A stretch of 64,000 nt of DNA, taken from the NCBI GenBank assembly GCA_963676355.1, contig OY781093.1, positions 2,914,001-2,978,000 on the forward strand, read 5' to 3'. Below, in pieces: positions 34,962 to 44,306 of the stretch (position 1 is its first letter; every line of letters begins with the position of its first letter). Origin of the DNA: JAGLOK01 sp963676355 (lineage in GTDB: Bacteria > Bacillota > Clostridia > Christensenellales > UMGS416). The notes beneath the pieces are model-generated. The model was not told where the DNA came from. It saw only the letters and a program-made list of their open reading frames with translations, and did no database searches. The position numbers were made by a program, and so were the translations under genes.

Positions 34962-37253
34962 ATGAGTTATCAATTTGGAAATGATCCGTGGCTTCTACGC
35001 GAAACTGTGCTAGATGATAAGAAAAACGAAATCAGTGAATCCATAACAAGTCAGGGCAATGGCCTTTTTGGCATGCGCGGAAACTTTGAAGAAGGATATG
35101 GCGGCAGCTCTCTTAAAGGCACCTATCTTGCAGGTGTATATTACCCGGACAAAACGCGCGTTGGTTGGTGGAAAAACGGATATCCTGAATATTTTGCCAA
35201 AGTCCTTAACGCTTTTGACATCATCCCTATAAAAATAAAAATCAACAATGAATCAATTGATTTAGCCAACACAAGCCATGAAGATTTTTCTCGTACGCTT
35301 GATATGCACACTGGCCTATTAACGCGATCATACACCGCAATCACAAAAGACGGAGCAAAAACTCAGCTTGAATTCTCCAGATTTTTATCAATGGATAAAA
35401 ACTCAGTTTGCGCAATATCTATTTGCATCAAGCCTTTAAATCACAATGCAACAATAGAGCTCTCTCCCCTAATTGATGGTGATGTGAGAAACTCTGACTC
35501 AAATTATGACGAAGTCTTCTGGCAAAATCACAAAGTTTCAACAAGCACAATCCCATCTCTTTCAATGCAGACTAAAAAGACAGATTTTCTAGCGGCGTGC
35601 GCAATGGATGTGGACTTTTCCGGTGAATTTAAACTCATATCAAGTGAAAACTTTTCAACCACACAAAGCTGCGGATATAACATAAAGCTAAGTGTTGCAC
35701 AAAGCGACAGCATGGTTATGTATAAATACATAGGAATCGCAACAAGTAGAGATTTCTCCGAGCAAAATGTGCAAGATGCTGCCATTCAATCCGCTTCAGA
35801 TGCGAAATCACTTGGATGGGATGAACTTTTCCGAGCGCATTCCAAAGTGTGGAATGAAATATGGAATCACAGCGATATTATAATCGATGGGGACAACGCA
35901 GCCCAGCAAGGCATTCGTTTCAATATATTCCAGCTCAATCAAACATACTCAGGAAAAGATTCGCGATTAAACATTGGACCAAAGGGTTTCACAGGAGAAA
36001 AATACGGCGGCTCAACCTATTGGGACACTGAGGCTTATTGCATTCCATTTTATTTAAGTACAGCAAATAGAGAGGTCTCAAAAAATCTCTTAATATACAG
36101 GCACAAGCACTTAGAAAAAGCAAAAGAAAATGCGCAAAAGCTTGGACTTCGCGGCGCACTTTATCCAATGGTCACAATGAACGGAGAGGAATGCCACAAT
36201 GAATGGGAAATCACTTTTGAAGAAATCCACAGAAACGGCGCTATCACTTACGCGATTTACAATTACGTAAACTACACAAATGATCTAGCCTATCTTTATG
36301 AATATGGATTTGACGTTTTGGTGGAAACCGCTCGTTTCTGGCAATCACGCGCCAACTATCAAAATGAAAAAGACGTTTATATGATACTGGGAGTCACAGG
36401 CCCTAATGAATATGAAAACAACGTCAATAACAACTGGTATACGAACACTATTGCCGCATGGTCATTAGGCTATACAGTTGAGATAAACAACCTTCTCCAA
36501 GAAAAGTATCCAAAAGAATATAAAGCACTTGTCGCAAAGCTTAACCTCATGGATTATGAGATTAAAATCTGGGATGACATGTCAAAGCGTATGTATAAGC
36601 CATATGACAAAACGTTAGACGTATTTCTCCAACAGGATGGTTTCTTGGACAAGGAGCTTGTTCCTACCGACAAACTAAAAAAAGAGGAACGTCCGCTCAA
36701 CCAGAACTGGTCTTGGGACAGGATACTGCGCTCATGCTACATTAAGCAGGCGGATGTTTTACAAGGTATTTTCTTCTTCGGGGATAAATTTACCAAAGAA
36801 CAAAAGCGCAAAAACTTTGATTTTTATGAGCAATATACAGTTCATGAATCATCATTGTCACCATGCGTTCATTCTATACTTGCAAATGAACTCGGCTACG
36901 AACAGAAAGCATATAATCTTTATCTGCGCACTTCAAGGCTTGACCTTGACAATTACAACAACGATACCCAGGATGGTCTGCACATTACATCAATGGGAGG
37001 TACATGGATGTCTGTAGTTTATGGATTTGGTGGATTAAGATGGTTTGGTGGAAAGCTCTCTTTGAGTCCTAAAGTTCCTAAAGTGTGGAATGGTTTTTCA
37101 TTTAAAATAAGATACAAAGATGCAACTCTTCTTATTAAGGCTGAAAATAATAAAACCTACATCTCCATTATCGAAGGTGAAGTTTGCGAGCTTGAAGTGT
37201 TTGATAAAGAATACAGCATAACAAGAGATAATCCACTTGAAATAGATAATTAG
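34962..37253 (+). CDS. GH65 maltose phosphorylase
   Basis: A 763-residue phosphorylase from an ATG preceded by AGGAG (34949-34953). The block YPMVTMNGEECHNEWE (401-416) with the following EIHRNGAI is the maltose-phosphorylase loop as known from Lactobacillus. General acid Glu483 lies in VTGPNEYENNVNNN. The barrel entrance has STYWDTEAYCIPF. It splits maltose with phosphate, by inversion, into beta-glucose 1-phosphate and glucose in the cytoplasm. A beta-phosphoglucomutase would be needed next, and none is seen in the window. It is controlled by the LacI-type operator over its -35 region. The end-to-end match and the loop make this the better assigned of the two GH65 enzymes. Confidence 0.92.
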   Translation: MSYQFGNDPWLLRETVLDDKKNEISESITSQGNGLFGMRGNFEEGYGGSSLKGTYLAGVYYPDKTRVGWWKNGYPEYFAKVLNAFDIIPIKIKINNESIDLANTSHEDFSRTLDMHTGLLTRSYTAITKDGAKTQLEFSRFLSMDKNSVCAISICIKPLNHNATIELSPLIDGDVRNSDSNYDEVFWQNHKVSTSTIPSLSMQTKKTDFLAACAMDVDFSGEFKLISSENFSTTQSCGYNIKLSVAQSDSMVMYKYIGIATSRDFSEQNVQDAAIQSASDAKSLGWDELFRAHSKVWNEIWNHSDIIIDGDNAAQQGIRFNIFQLNQTYSGKDSRLNIGPKGFTGEKYGGSTYWDTEAYCIPFYLSTANREVSKNLLIYRHKHLEKAKENAQKLGLRGALYPMVTMNGEECHNEWEITFEEIHRNGAITYAIYNYVNYTNDLAYLYEYGFDVLVETARFWQSRANYQNEKDVYMILGVTGPNEYENNVNNNWYTNTIAAWSLGYTVEINNLLQEKYPKEYKALVAKLNLMDYEIKIWDDMSKRMYKPYDKTLDVFLQQDGFLDKELVPTDKLKKEERPLNQNWSWDRILRSCYIKQADVLQGIFFFGDKFTKEQKRKNFDFYEQYTVHESSLSPCVHSILANELGYEQKAYNLYLRTSRLDLDNYNNDTQDGLHITSMGGTWMSVVYGFGGLRWFGGKLSLSPKVPKVWNGFSFKIRYKDATLLIKAENNKTYISIIEGEVCELEVFDKEYSITRDNPLEIDN

Positions 37254-37310
37254 GACAAATAAATATGTTGCTCAACTCCCATTAATCATGTCGAATTGTC
37301 TCAAACATTC

Positions 37311-37338
37311 TTGTTTGTATGTACTTATGTGTGATAAT
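37311..37338 (+). promoter_or_regulatory. Promoter of the zur-like operon
   Basis: TTGTTT (37311-37316), 16 bases, GATAAT (37333-37338), followed by an AT-rich stretch of TATAAT-like repeats up to the start codon, in which a Fur-family box could sit. Confidence 0.45.
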
Positions 37339-37367
37339 ATAATTTTATAATATAATTAGGATACTAT

Positions 37368-37814
37368 ATGGAAACAATAGATGAAATCTATCACATAATA
37401 AAAAGCAAAGGCGATAGACTTACAAATCAAAAGAAAATCATTCTGGAGGTGCTATTTGAAAACACCGACAGAGTTCTGTCTGTCGGCGCTATAATCGAGA
37501 GACTTCCCAAAGAAGAAAATATTGACGATGCCACAGTTTATAGAAATATTCAAAGGTTTGGCGAACTTAATATCGTTGAATCATTTGTGGACGATGCTGG
37601 CGTAAGTCACTATGTTGTAAGCTGCCACAGCGGTCATCATCACCACATGATCTGCGCATCTTGTGGGAAAATTTTCGAAATACCCTGTATGAATCATTTT
37701 TGGCAAAAATGCGCCATTGAAAATGGATTTGAAGAATCTTACCACAAGCTTGAAGTGTATGGTAAATGCAGCGAATGTAAAATTCAACCCCCATCGTTGA
37801 CAAAGAAAATTTAA
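37368..37814 (+). CDS. zur: Fur-family metal regulator, Zur type by context
   Basis: A 148-residue Fur-family repressor. The winged helix (about 10-75) carries the ATVYRNIQRF recognition helix; the dimerisation domain has the HHHH run (90-93), and two CxxC pairs (Cys96/Cys99 and Cys134/Cys137) form the structural zinc site. The gene heads a unit followed after 47 bases by a zinc/manganese-type binding protein, an ATPase and a permease, so it is most likely Zur. Fur or PerR cannot be excluded from the sequence alone. It probably represses its own operon. Confidence 0.85.
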   Translation: METIDEIYHIIKSKGDRLTNQKKIILEVLFENTDRVLSVGAIIERLPKEENIDDATVYRNIQRFGELNIVESFVDDAGVSHYVVSCHSGHHHHMICASCGKIFEIPCMNHFWQKCAIENGFEESYHKLEVYGKCSECKIQPPSLTKKI

Positions 37815-37822
37815 CATGTTAA
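37811..37822. repeat. 12-bp perfect palindrome at the end of zur
   Basis: TTAACATGTTAA overlaps the zur stop codon, four bases before the longer inverted repeat. Possible operator half or chance. Confidence 0.4.
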
Positions 37823-37825
37823 CAT

Positions 37826-37850
37826 CTTATTGCAATACATTTGCAATAAG
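37826..37850. promoter_or_regulatory. Perfect inverted repeat leading into the znuA ribosome site
   Basis: CTTATTGCAA and TTGCAATAAG are perfect 10-bp arms around five bases. The right arm runs into the AAGGAG ribosome site (37848-37853) of znuA. It may be a Zur operator in DNA, or an RNA hairpin masking the ribosome site. Confidence 0.6.
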
Positions 37851-37861
37851 GAGATTATACT

Positions 37862-38815
37862 ATGAAAAGATTTATTATATTGTTTTTATCATTATTGATG
37901 TTATTTAGTTTTACTGCTTGTACTGAAAGTTCAGTAGATTCTAGCGATAAAAAAATAACTGTGGCAGTAGGCATTGTTCCTGAAGCTACTTTCGTTGAAA
38001 AAGTAGCGGGAGACTTAGTGGATATTATCACTATGATTCCACCCGGCAACAGCCCGGCCAACTACCAGCCAACAGCAGCACAAATGCAGGCATTTTCTGA
38101 AGCCTCTGTATATTTTGCAATGCAAACACCTACAGAAGAGGCAAATATACTGCCCAAAGTAGCGGATTTTAATAAGGACATAAAAATTGTCCTACTGCGA
38201 GATGTTGTAAGCAAAACCTACCCCAATCTATTAGTTACAGGGCACGACCACAATGAAGATGAGCATCTGGAGGAAGAAACTGAACATCCAGATGAAGAAG
38301 ACGAGCATCTCCATGAAGAAGATGAAAAGACACCGGATCCTCATATATGGCTGTCCCCCAAGCGTGTTATAATAATAGTTCAAACTATAGCTGACACACT
38401 TTCAGAACTAGACAATGCAAACAAAGAGATATATCAAAAAAATGCTCAGGAATATATAAAAGAACTAGAAGCAATGGATGCAAGCATCAAAATCATCGCA
38501 GAAAACTGCGAAAACAAAACTTTTCTTATATATCATGGCGCATATGGGTACTTTGCACAAGAATACGGCTTTGAAATGATTTCGCTTGAAAGCGAAGGTA
38601 AGCAAGTCACGGCTGCAAAAATGCAGGAAGTGATAGATTTTGCAAACAGCGAAGGCATCACTACTGTTTACTATCAGGAAGAATTTGACGACAATCAGGC
38701 AAAAACAGTGGCAGAAGAGATAAACGGAAACGTAAAAAAAGCCTCTCCTTTGTCCCCTGATTATATAGCCTCCTTAACAGAGTTCGCAAACGCCTTATCG
38801 CAACAAGGAGAATAA
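37862..38815 (+). CDS. znuA: Metal-binding lipoprotein of a zinc/manganese ABC transporter
   Basis: A 317-residue cluster A-I binding protein. The signal peptide ends in lipobox FTAC, giving lipid-anchored Cys20. A His/Asp/Glu-rich loop (128-155, with six His) precedes the ligand motif DPHIWLSP (His161), as in ZnuA. A further ligand is likely in YHGAYGYF, and an acidic one in the C-lobe. The first His of the usual PHxYEP motif is missing: the sequence is SPANYQP at 64-70. It delivers metal to the permease encoded downstream. The ribosome site lies in a strong inverted repeat. Confidence 0.88.
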   Translation: MKRFIILFLSLLMLFSFTACTESSVDSSDKKITVAVGIVPEATFVEKVAGDLVDIITMIPPGNSPANYQPTAAQMQAFSEASVYFAMQTPTEEANILPKVADFNKDIKIVLLRDVVSKTYPNLLVTGHDHNEDEHLEEETEHPDEEDEHLHEEDEKTPDPHIWLSPKRVIIIVQTIADTLSELDNANKEIYQKNAQEYIKELEAMDASIKIIAENCENKTFLIYHGAYGYFAQEYGFEMISLESEGKQVTAAKMQEVIDFANSEGITTVYYQEEFDDNQAKTVAEEINGNVKKASPLSPDYIASLTEFANALSQQGE

Positions 38816-38816
38816 C

Positions 38817-39509
38817 TTGAAAGACAACACTCAGTTGATTGAATTTAAAAACGCAAGGTTTTGTTATGGCGAAGTATGTGCCATTGAAAACGCAAGTTTC
38901 AAAATACACGAAAAAGCCATGACTGCCTTAGTTGGCCCTAACGGAGGAGGCAAAAGCACCCTGCTTAAGATAACATCAGGATTACTTAAGCCCGGTGCTG
39001 GAAGCGTTGAGTCAGTAAAAGGTATAAACATAGGATATGTGGCACAAAACCACGGCATTGATACTACTTTCCCAATAACGGTCAGAGAAATAGTTCTTTC
39101 AGGCACATTAAAAGAAGGCGTTAAACCGTTTGCCAAATATTCGCCTCTTCAAAAAGATAAAGCTAAGGGTGCTCTTAATAAAGTCGGCCTTTCAGGCTAT
39201 GAATCAAGGGGTGTAAACCAACTGTCCGGCGGGCAAATGAAGAGAGTTCTTATCGCAAGAGCGCTTGCTTCCGATGCACAAATTATCGTTCTTGATGAAC
39301 CCGACAGCAGTCTTGACACAGACTCCACAAAAAAGCTATACGAAGTGCTTTTAAACCTCAAGGAAGAAAAAACAATTATAATCGCAAGTCATCATGTCGA
39401 GGCAATATTAGACATTGCCGATAATGCGATATATGTCAACAGAACAGTGGATTTCTTTGACACACCATCCCTGCTTAAAGAAAAAATCGAAGAAGGAATC
39501 CTTATATGA
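38817..39509 (+). CDS. znuC: Zinc-type ABC transporter ATP-binding protein
   Basis: A 230-residue ATPase starting at TTG (38817), with AAGGAG at 38805-38810. Walker A GPNGGGKST lies near 40-48, signature LSGGQMKRVLIARAL near 134-148 and Walker B IIVLDEPDSSLD just after. The NGGGKS variant and short length are typical of ZnuC/AdcC. It is one base past the znuA stop and overlaps the permease gene by four bases (ATGA). Confidence 0.92.
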   Translation: MKDNTQLIEFKNARFCYGEVCAIENASFKIHEKAMTALVGPNGGGKSTLLKITSGLLKPGAGSVESVKGINIGYVAQNHGIDTTFPITVREIVLSGTLKEGVKPFAKYSPLQKDKAKGALNKVGLSGYESRGVNQLSGGQMKRVLIARALASDAQIIVLDEPDSSLDTDSTKKLYEVLLNLKEEKTIIIASHHVEAILDIADNAIYVNRTVDFFDTPSLLKEKIEEGILI

Positions 39510-40363
39510 TAAATGCTATTTTAAAATATTCTTTCATGCAAAACGCGCTGATTGCTGCATTGCTTGCCAGTATCGTAACAGGAATAATTGGCACTATTGC
39601 CATAGAAAAAAAACTCATTAGCATGTCAGGCGGAATTGCACATGCGTCATTTGGTGGCATTGGGCTAGGCTATCTTTTAGGTTTTGAACCAATTTGGGGC
39701 GGTCTATTCTTTGCAGTAGGCTCCTCTGTTCTCATTTCAAAACTTTCCGAAAATATAAAAATTAAAGCGGATACACTGACCGGTATACTATGGTCATTTG
39801 GTATGGCACTTGGAATACTTTTTATATCTCTTGCACCAGGATATATGCCAGACATGACAAGCTATCTTTTCGGAGACATATTATCCGTATCCAAAGCTTC
39901 AATTATTTCAATGCTAATAATAACCGCCGTGATAGTTTTTGTTTTCATAGCGTTATTTAACTATTTAATCCTTTTTCTATACGATGAGGAATACGCAAAG
40001 ATACGAGGCATAAATGTCAACATATTAAGATGGGTAGTATATATCATGATACCTATTGGTATAATTGTACTTATAAGAGTGGTTGGCATTATACTCACGA
40101 TTGCACTTATGACAATTCCTATATCTATATCAAAGCTATTTTATAAGTCCTTTGCCAAGGTTGTTATAAGCTCCATTATAGTAAGCGCACTGTTTTGTAT
40201 CATAGGTCTTGCCGTGTCATATTACGCAAATATACCCTCAGGAGTTTGCATAATAGTATTAAGCACTATAGTGTATCTCATTTTGCTTACCACAAAAAGC
40301 GCCATACAAAAACATCAGCACGCAAAAAGAGTGCATGGAGATACATCATTTGATAACAAGTGA
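39506..40363 (+). CDS. znuB: Zinc-type ABC transporter permease
   Basis: A 285-residue membrane protein with about eight hydrophobic helices and the ABC-3 family stretch GGIAHASFGGIGLGYLLG near 37-54. A second conserved stretch with PISISKLF lies late. It forms the metal channel with znuC. It ends the four-gene unit, and its tail (KHQHAKRVHGD) is rich in His and basic residues. Confidence 0.92.
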   Translation: MINAILKYSFMQNALIAALLASIVTGIIGTIAIEKKLISMSGGIAHASFGGIGLGYLLGFEPIWGGLFFAVGSSVLISKLSENIKIKADTLTGILWSFGMALGILFISLAPGYMPDMTSYLFGDILSVSKASIISMLIITAVIVFVFIALFNYLILFLYDEEYAKIRGINVNILRWVVYIMIPIGIIVLIRVVGIILTIALMTIPISISKLFYKSFAKVVISSIIVSALFCIIGLAVSYYANIPSGVCIIVLSTIVYLILLTTKSAIQKHQHAKRVHGDTSFDNK

Positions 40364-40426
40364 TTTCTCAGTAAGATTGCATTATTTTCTCTTGCACAGT
40401 ACATGTAAGTTTCAGCACACAATCAT

Positions 40427-40469
40427 CACGATTTCACCGCAGCGCAGCATGCTGTCTGCGTAAATCGTG
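40427..40469. terminator. Compound hairpin between znuB and the GH31 gene
   Basis: CACGATTT (40427-40434) pairs with AAATCGTG (40462-40469). Inside, CGCAG pairs with CTGCG around a CAGCATGCTG palindrome. The structure is strong but the following T-run is short. It lies between converging genes and may act as a terminator. Confidence 0.5.
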
Positions 40470-40546
40470 CTTTGGCTTTTCAACTTGATGTTACATTTGT
40501 CTAAAACAGCTTTACTTCAACCTATCCCACTTTGCTGCGTTCATTA

Positions 40547-42928
40547 TCAACCTGATATTATATTAATATCAATTATTCTGTCTTTAACAGCACCTTCATA
40601 CGAGCCTATAGGTTTTGATATTTGTGCCTTTTTACTGCCTTCACTCCACGATATAACGCGCTTCATATATTCGCCGCTTTCATATCCATATCCGTTACCC
40701 GAGTCTTCATATAGTGTAAACCGAGCGTCAGCACCTGAGTATATATCAGCAGTCCACTTCGCATGTGGATTTTCATCCACATAGTTTGTAGGGGCGCTTT
40801 TAACTATCACACTACCCGCCCTTACATAAATGGGCATCGTATCAATCGTTGCATCCGCTTTTATATAGTGTCCTCCTGAAAGCTTTTTACCGCTCCAAAA
40901 GTCATACCAATCGCATCCTTTTGGCAAATAAACCATTCTGGATTTATCCGCATCCTCTATCGGTGTCGAATTTTTATCATAATACATAGGAGAAGTAACG
41001 GGACACACCATCATTGATGGCCCAAACATAAACTGATCTTTAATGTCCAGCACATTTTCGTCATCCGGGAAATCGAATGCAAGCATCTTCATCATGGAGG
41101 AATCTTCCTCCCAAACTCCTCCTGCAACAGAATATATATATGGCATAAGGCTGTATCTTAATTTATTAAACTTAACCATTGAATCATAGAACATGCTGCC
41201 ATCATCGCCTGCATGCTCCCAAAGCTCGCGCCTCACATCCGTTCCATGCCCTCTGAAGATCGGAATAAACGCTGCATATTGATACCATCTGGTTGCAAGT
41301 TCGCGATATCCCAAATCATCATTTCCATCAGGATAGTCGCCATCCCAGAACCACTGCACTCCGTTTTTAACGAAAAAAGCACCAGAATCCATAGTCCAAT
41401 AAGGAAGTCCACTCGCGCAAAAATTAAGTCCTGCAGGTATCTGATTTCTAAGTGTATCCCAAGTAGCCGATATATCTCCCGACCACAGTATGGTCGAATA
41501 TCTTTGCTGCCCCAGATATCCATTACGAGTTAAGTTTATTACCCTTTTTTGTTTGTCTTCGCCTTTTTGTCCATCATACATAGTTTTCGCATGATAAACA
41601 CCATAGGCATTGCACTTGTCCATCGGCATATATTTGCCGGCATCCTGCAAAAATTCATGATACATACGTTCAGGTGTTGGCTTTACATTGTGTGCCCATT
41701 CTGGTGTAAATGGTTCACTGGAGTCGCACCACCATGCATCAACACCATAGGCATATAATCCTTCCTTTGCCTGTTTCCAATAAAGTTTTCTGCCGTTTTC
41801 ACTAAGTGCGTTATATATGTTTGTAGCAGGCAACAAAAGCCCTGCATCTAAAAATTCTTTGTAGTTTTCACTTGCTTCATTCATGTTCGGCCATATTGAC
41901 AGCATAAAGTGAAGATTGTCATCGTGGAGCGTATCCGTCATTTTTTTAGGAGCTGAAAACTTCTCTTTATTAAACGTCTTCTGCCCCCACATGTTTTTCG
42001 GCCACGAATTCCAGTCCATGACTATTCCATCAAGTCCTATTCCCCTTTTTCTGTATTCTTTCCCCACTGCAACAACTTCATCTTGCGTATCATATTGCTC
42101 TTGTGATTGTATGTAGCCATAAGCCCATTTGGGAAGCAAATTTGCTTTGCCTGTTAGCTTTCTGTATCCTTTTACAACTCCATCCATATCTCCACCAAAG
42201 ATGAAGAAATAATCCAGCTGATTATCAGCTTCAGTATAAAGATATGAGCCGTAGCTATCATCTCTGAATATTGCAGGGCTGTACGTGTGCATCAATATGC
42301 CATAACCTTTGTTTGAAATAAGCATGGGGATTGCAATTTTCATGTTAGCTTGATGAAGATATTGAACTGTACCTCTCAAATTTAAATTTCCTTCTTCATG
42401 CTGTCCCAACCCATAAAGTGCTTCATCGTCCTGCCAATTTAAATGAAGGCTTGTATGATATAAGTTTTTATCAAACTTTGTTTCTGCGTTTTTAACCTTG
42501 TACTTTGTGCCATCCGGCGTTTCTACCTTTTCTATTTCTGTGTTTTCATCCACAATCATTTTGTAAGACTCAAATTCCTCCAATATGTGGCTATTTTCTT
42601 CACGCTCTTTTAATATAACGTTATCGTCTGTACCACAGAAAGTTATAGAGCCCGTTTTTTTACTTATGTGAATACGAAGTAAATCTGTTGTAATTACATA
42701 GGTATTTTCAACCTCATTAAGCTCCCATTCTGACATGTCGCAGTTTTCAATAAGACCGATGGTTTCATCTTCTATGAAATTTTCTCTCTCAGTATACATA
42801 ACTCGAACTGTACCCGAAAATTTAGGTTCTATTTTAAGCATTCCTTTTTCGCTTACAAATGTGACAAATCTTTCGCTTTTTTCAGTTTTTATTATTTCTG
42901 TGCTTTTATCGGGATTCACTTTTAACAT
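40547..42928 (-). CDS. GH31 alpha-glucosidase/alpha-xylosidase family protein
   Basis: A 793-residue GH31 enzyme: N-terminal beta-sandwich (about 20-260), TIM barrel (about 262-610) and C-terminal beta domains. The nucleophile Asp402 lies in DAWWCDSSEPF, and the acid/base Asp485 in WSGDISATWD. The WCDSSEP form, with Cys in place of the usual Asp/Asn pattern, is seen in several less-studied GH31 subgroups, so specificity (alpha-glucose, alpha-xylose, alpha-galactose or sulfoquinovose-like) is uncertain. No signal peptide; cytoplasmic. Single gene. Confidence 0.88.
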   Translation of the reverse strand: MLKVNPDKSTEIIKTEKSERFVTFVSEKGMLKIEPKFSGTVRVMYTERENFIEDETIGLIENCDMSEWELNEVENTYVITTDLLRIHISKKTGSITFCGTDDNVILKEREENSHILEEFESYKMIVDENTEIEKVETPDGTKYKVKNAETKFDKNLYHTSLHLNWQDDEALYGLGQHEEGNLNLRGTVQYLHQANMKIAIPMLISNKGYGILMHTYSPAIFRDDSYGSYLYTEADNQLDYFFIFGGDMDGVVKGYRKLTGKANLLPKWAYGYIQSQEQYDTQDEVVAVGKEYRKRGIGLDGIVMDWNSWPKNMWGQKTFNKEKFSAPKKMTDTLHDDNLHFMLSIWPNMNEASENYKEFLDAGLLLPATNIYNALSENGRKLYWKQAKEGLYAYGVDAWWCDSSEPFTPEWAHNVKPTPERMYHEFLQDAGKYMPMDKCNAYGVYHAKTMYDGQKGEDKQKRVINLTRNGYLGQQRYSTILWSGDISATWDTLRNQIPAGLNFCASGLPYWTMDSGAFFVKNGVQWFWDGDYPDGNDDLGYRELATRWYQYAAFIPIFRGHGTDVRRELWEHAGDDGSMFYDSMVKFNKLRYSLMPYIYSVAGGVWEEDSSMMKMLAFDFPDDENVLDIKDQFMFGPSMMVCPVTSPMYYDKNSTPIEDADKSRMVYLPKGCDWYDFWSGKKLSGGHYIKADATIDTMPIYVRAGSVIVKSAPTNYVDENPHAKWTADIYSGADARFTLYEDSGNGYGYESGEYMKRVISWSEGSKKAQISKPIGSYEGAVKDRIIDINIISG

Positions 42929-43259
42929 GTTAAGCCTCCGTTATATATGCATTAAGTAATGTTTAATTCGTTAGATGACATGATCACTTTATTTAATATG
43001 ATTTCTTTATTTCACAACGAGGATATTATATATTCTAGGATTGCAACTTACAACACATTATCAATACTAAATTAATTTAGTAAAATTTCTTATACTTTTT
43101 GCTGCAATACACAAAATAAATACAATAAACAGGCTAAAATAGCCTGTTTAAATTTATCTAAATCACTCCAAACGGCATTCTTCTTCCGTGCTGACACATC
43201 GAGCAATTCGCATACTGTCTGACTTTCCATCTATCAATTTAAATCTACAAATCTGCCTT
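42929..43259. other. Intergenic region between GH31 and the URO-D-like gene
   Basis: 331 bases without a supported gene. It should hold the GH31 promoter in its AT-rich left part and a terminator at 43126-43150. The last 100 bases before the URO-D stop hold only short open stretches. Confidence 0.6.
43126..43150. terminator. Terminator after the URO-D-like gene
   Basis: TAAACAGGCT and AGCCTGTTTA are perfect 10-bp arms with a five-base loop, with T-rich sequence after the stem on the minus strand. Confidence 0.75.
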
Positions 43260-44306
43260 TTAATAAATTTTCTGAGCTTCTTCAAACATAGCCTTAATAT
43301 TTGCAGGGGGAACATCTGATTGTATAGCTTCATGGCTGGGTGAAATGATAAGACCTGTGGGATACAACCCTCTTAAATACTTCACATTTTCCATCACTTG
43401 CTCAGGTGTACCATTTGGTAAAAGTTCCTGAGTGTCAATACCTCCGCAGAAGGATACTCTATCCCCAAACTGATCTTTAAGTGTTTCAGGCTCCATCCCT
43501 GCCGCCAGACTTTGTATCGGATGAACTGCATCAACACCAGCCTCTATAAGCATTGGGATTGCTCGCGCAATTGCACCACACGAATGATAGATTACCTTTA
43601 CACCATAGCTATGCGCAAGCGCTACAAGCTCTTTTGCACCAGGTATAACAAAATCTTTGACCATCTGAGGGCTTATCATCAAATCAATCTGACTCCCCAT
43701 GTCATCACCTATCAATATTACATCCAATCTTCCTTTTGTCGCCTCAAGAAAAATCTTTAATGCTTTGAGATAGAACTTCATGATATTATCATTTACATAA
43801 TGAACAAGCTCAGGATTTATAAGCATATTCATCATTGCCTTCTCCATTCCAAATGCAGCACAAAAATCTTGAAAATGCGCCGCCCAAACCATTCCGAGAA
43901 CAGCTTTGTCCGCAGGAGCTTCGTCCACCAATCTTCTGCATTCTTTTTTATCAATATAAAGCTCAGGATCAGGCCACGGGAAGTTCATAGCTTCCGCTTG
44001 CTCTACAGATTCGCAATCCGCAAAGAATCCATCTGCTGTTAAAGTTCTGTGTTCTGTGTCAACATTGCTTCCGTTAAGATACCAATCAAAAGCCGCATAT
44101 AACGCCGAGCATGTAGGTGACTTATATGGAACTTCTACAGCATAGAAATCATCTCCACATGTAGCTTTCAATTCGTCCAAGTCTTTTACACCGAAATACT
44201 TACACAAATGTGGTATCTCACTCGGTGTCGGCATTCCCATCCAGCAAGCGGGTCTGTCAACTGGCTTTCTTTCAATCGTTGCAATAAAACGTTCTATACT
44301 ATTCAT
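43260..44306 (-). CDS. Uroporphyrinogen decarboxylase (URO-D) superfamily protein
   Basis: A 348-residue URO-D-fold protein. Recognisable blocks are ERKPVDRPACW (12-22), the strand ending in GDDMG (near 200-204), YHSCGAI and FCGGIDTQELLPNGTPEQV. In true HemE the substrate-binding N-terminal Arg motif is stricter; this protein looks more like the large group of URO-D-like proteins related to corrinoid or coenzyme M methyltransferases. The reaction is unknown. It is a lone gene among glycosidases, divergent from GH51. There is no haem gene nearby, which argues against a role in haem synthesis. Confidence 0.85.
   Translation of the reverse strand: MNSIERFIATIERKPVDRPACWMGMPTPSEIPHLCKYFGVKDLDELKATCGDDFYAVEVPYKSPTCSALYAAFDWYLNGSNVDTEHRTLTADGFFADCESVEQAEAMNFPWPDPELYIDKKECRRLVDEAPADKAVLGMVWAAHFQDFCAAFGMEKAMMNMLINPELVHYVNDNIMKFYLKALKIFLEATKGRLDVILIGDDMGSQIDLMISPQMVKDFVIPGAKELVALAHSYGVKVIYHSCGAIARAIPMLIEAGVDAVHPIQSLAAGMEPETLKDQFGDRVSFCGGIDTQELLPNGTPEQVMENVKYLRGLYPTGLIISPSHEAIQSDVPPANIKAMFEEAQKIY

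Noticed and set aside
43151..43259. Minus-strand peptide RWKVRQYANCSMCQHG followed by RRMPFGVI just past the URO-D stop
   Set aside because: The CxxCxH pattern looked like a metal-binding tail, but the frame is closed by a stop a few codons upstream and has no start codon, and the URO-D-like protein is already of full length.
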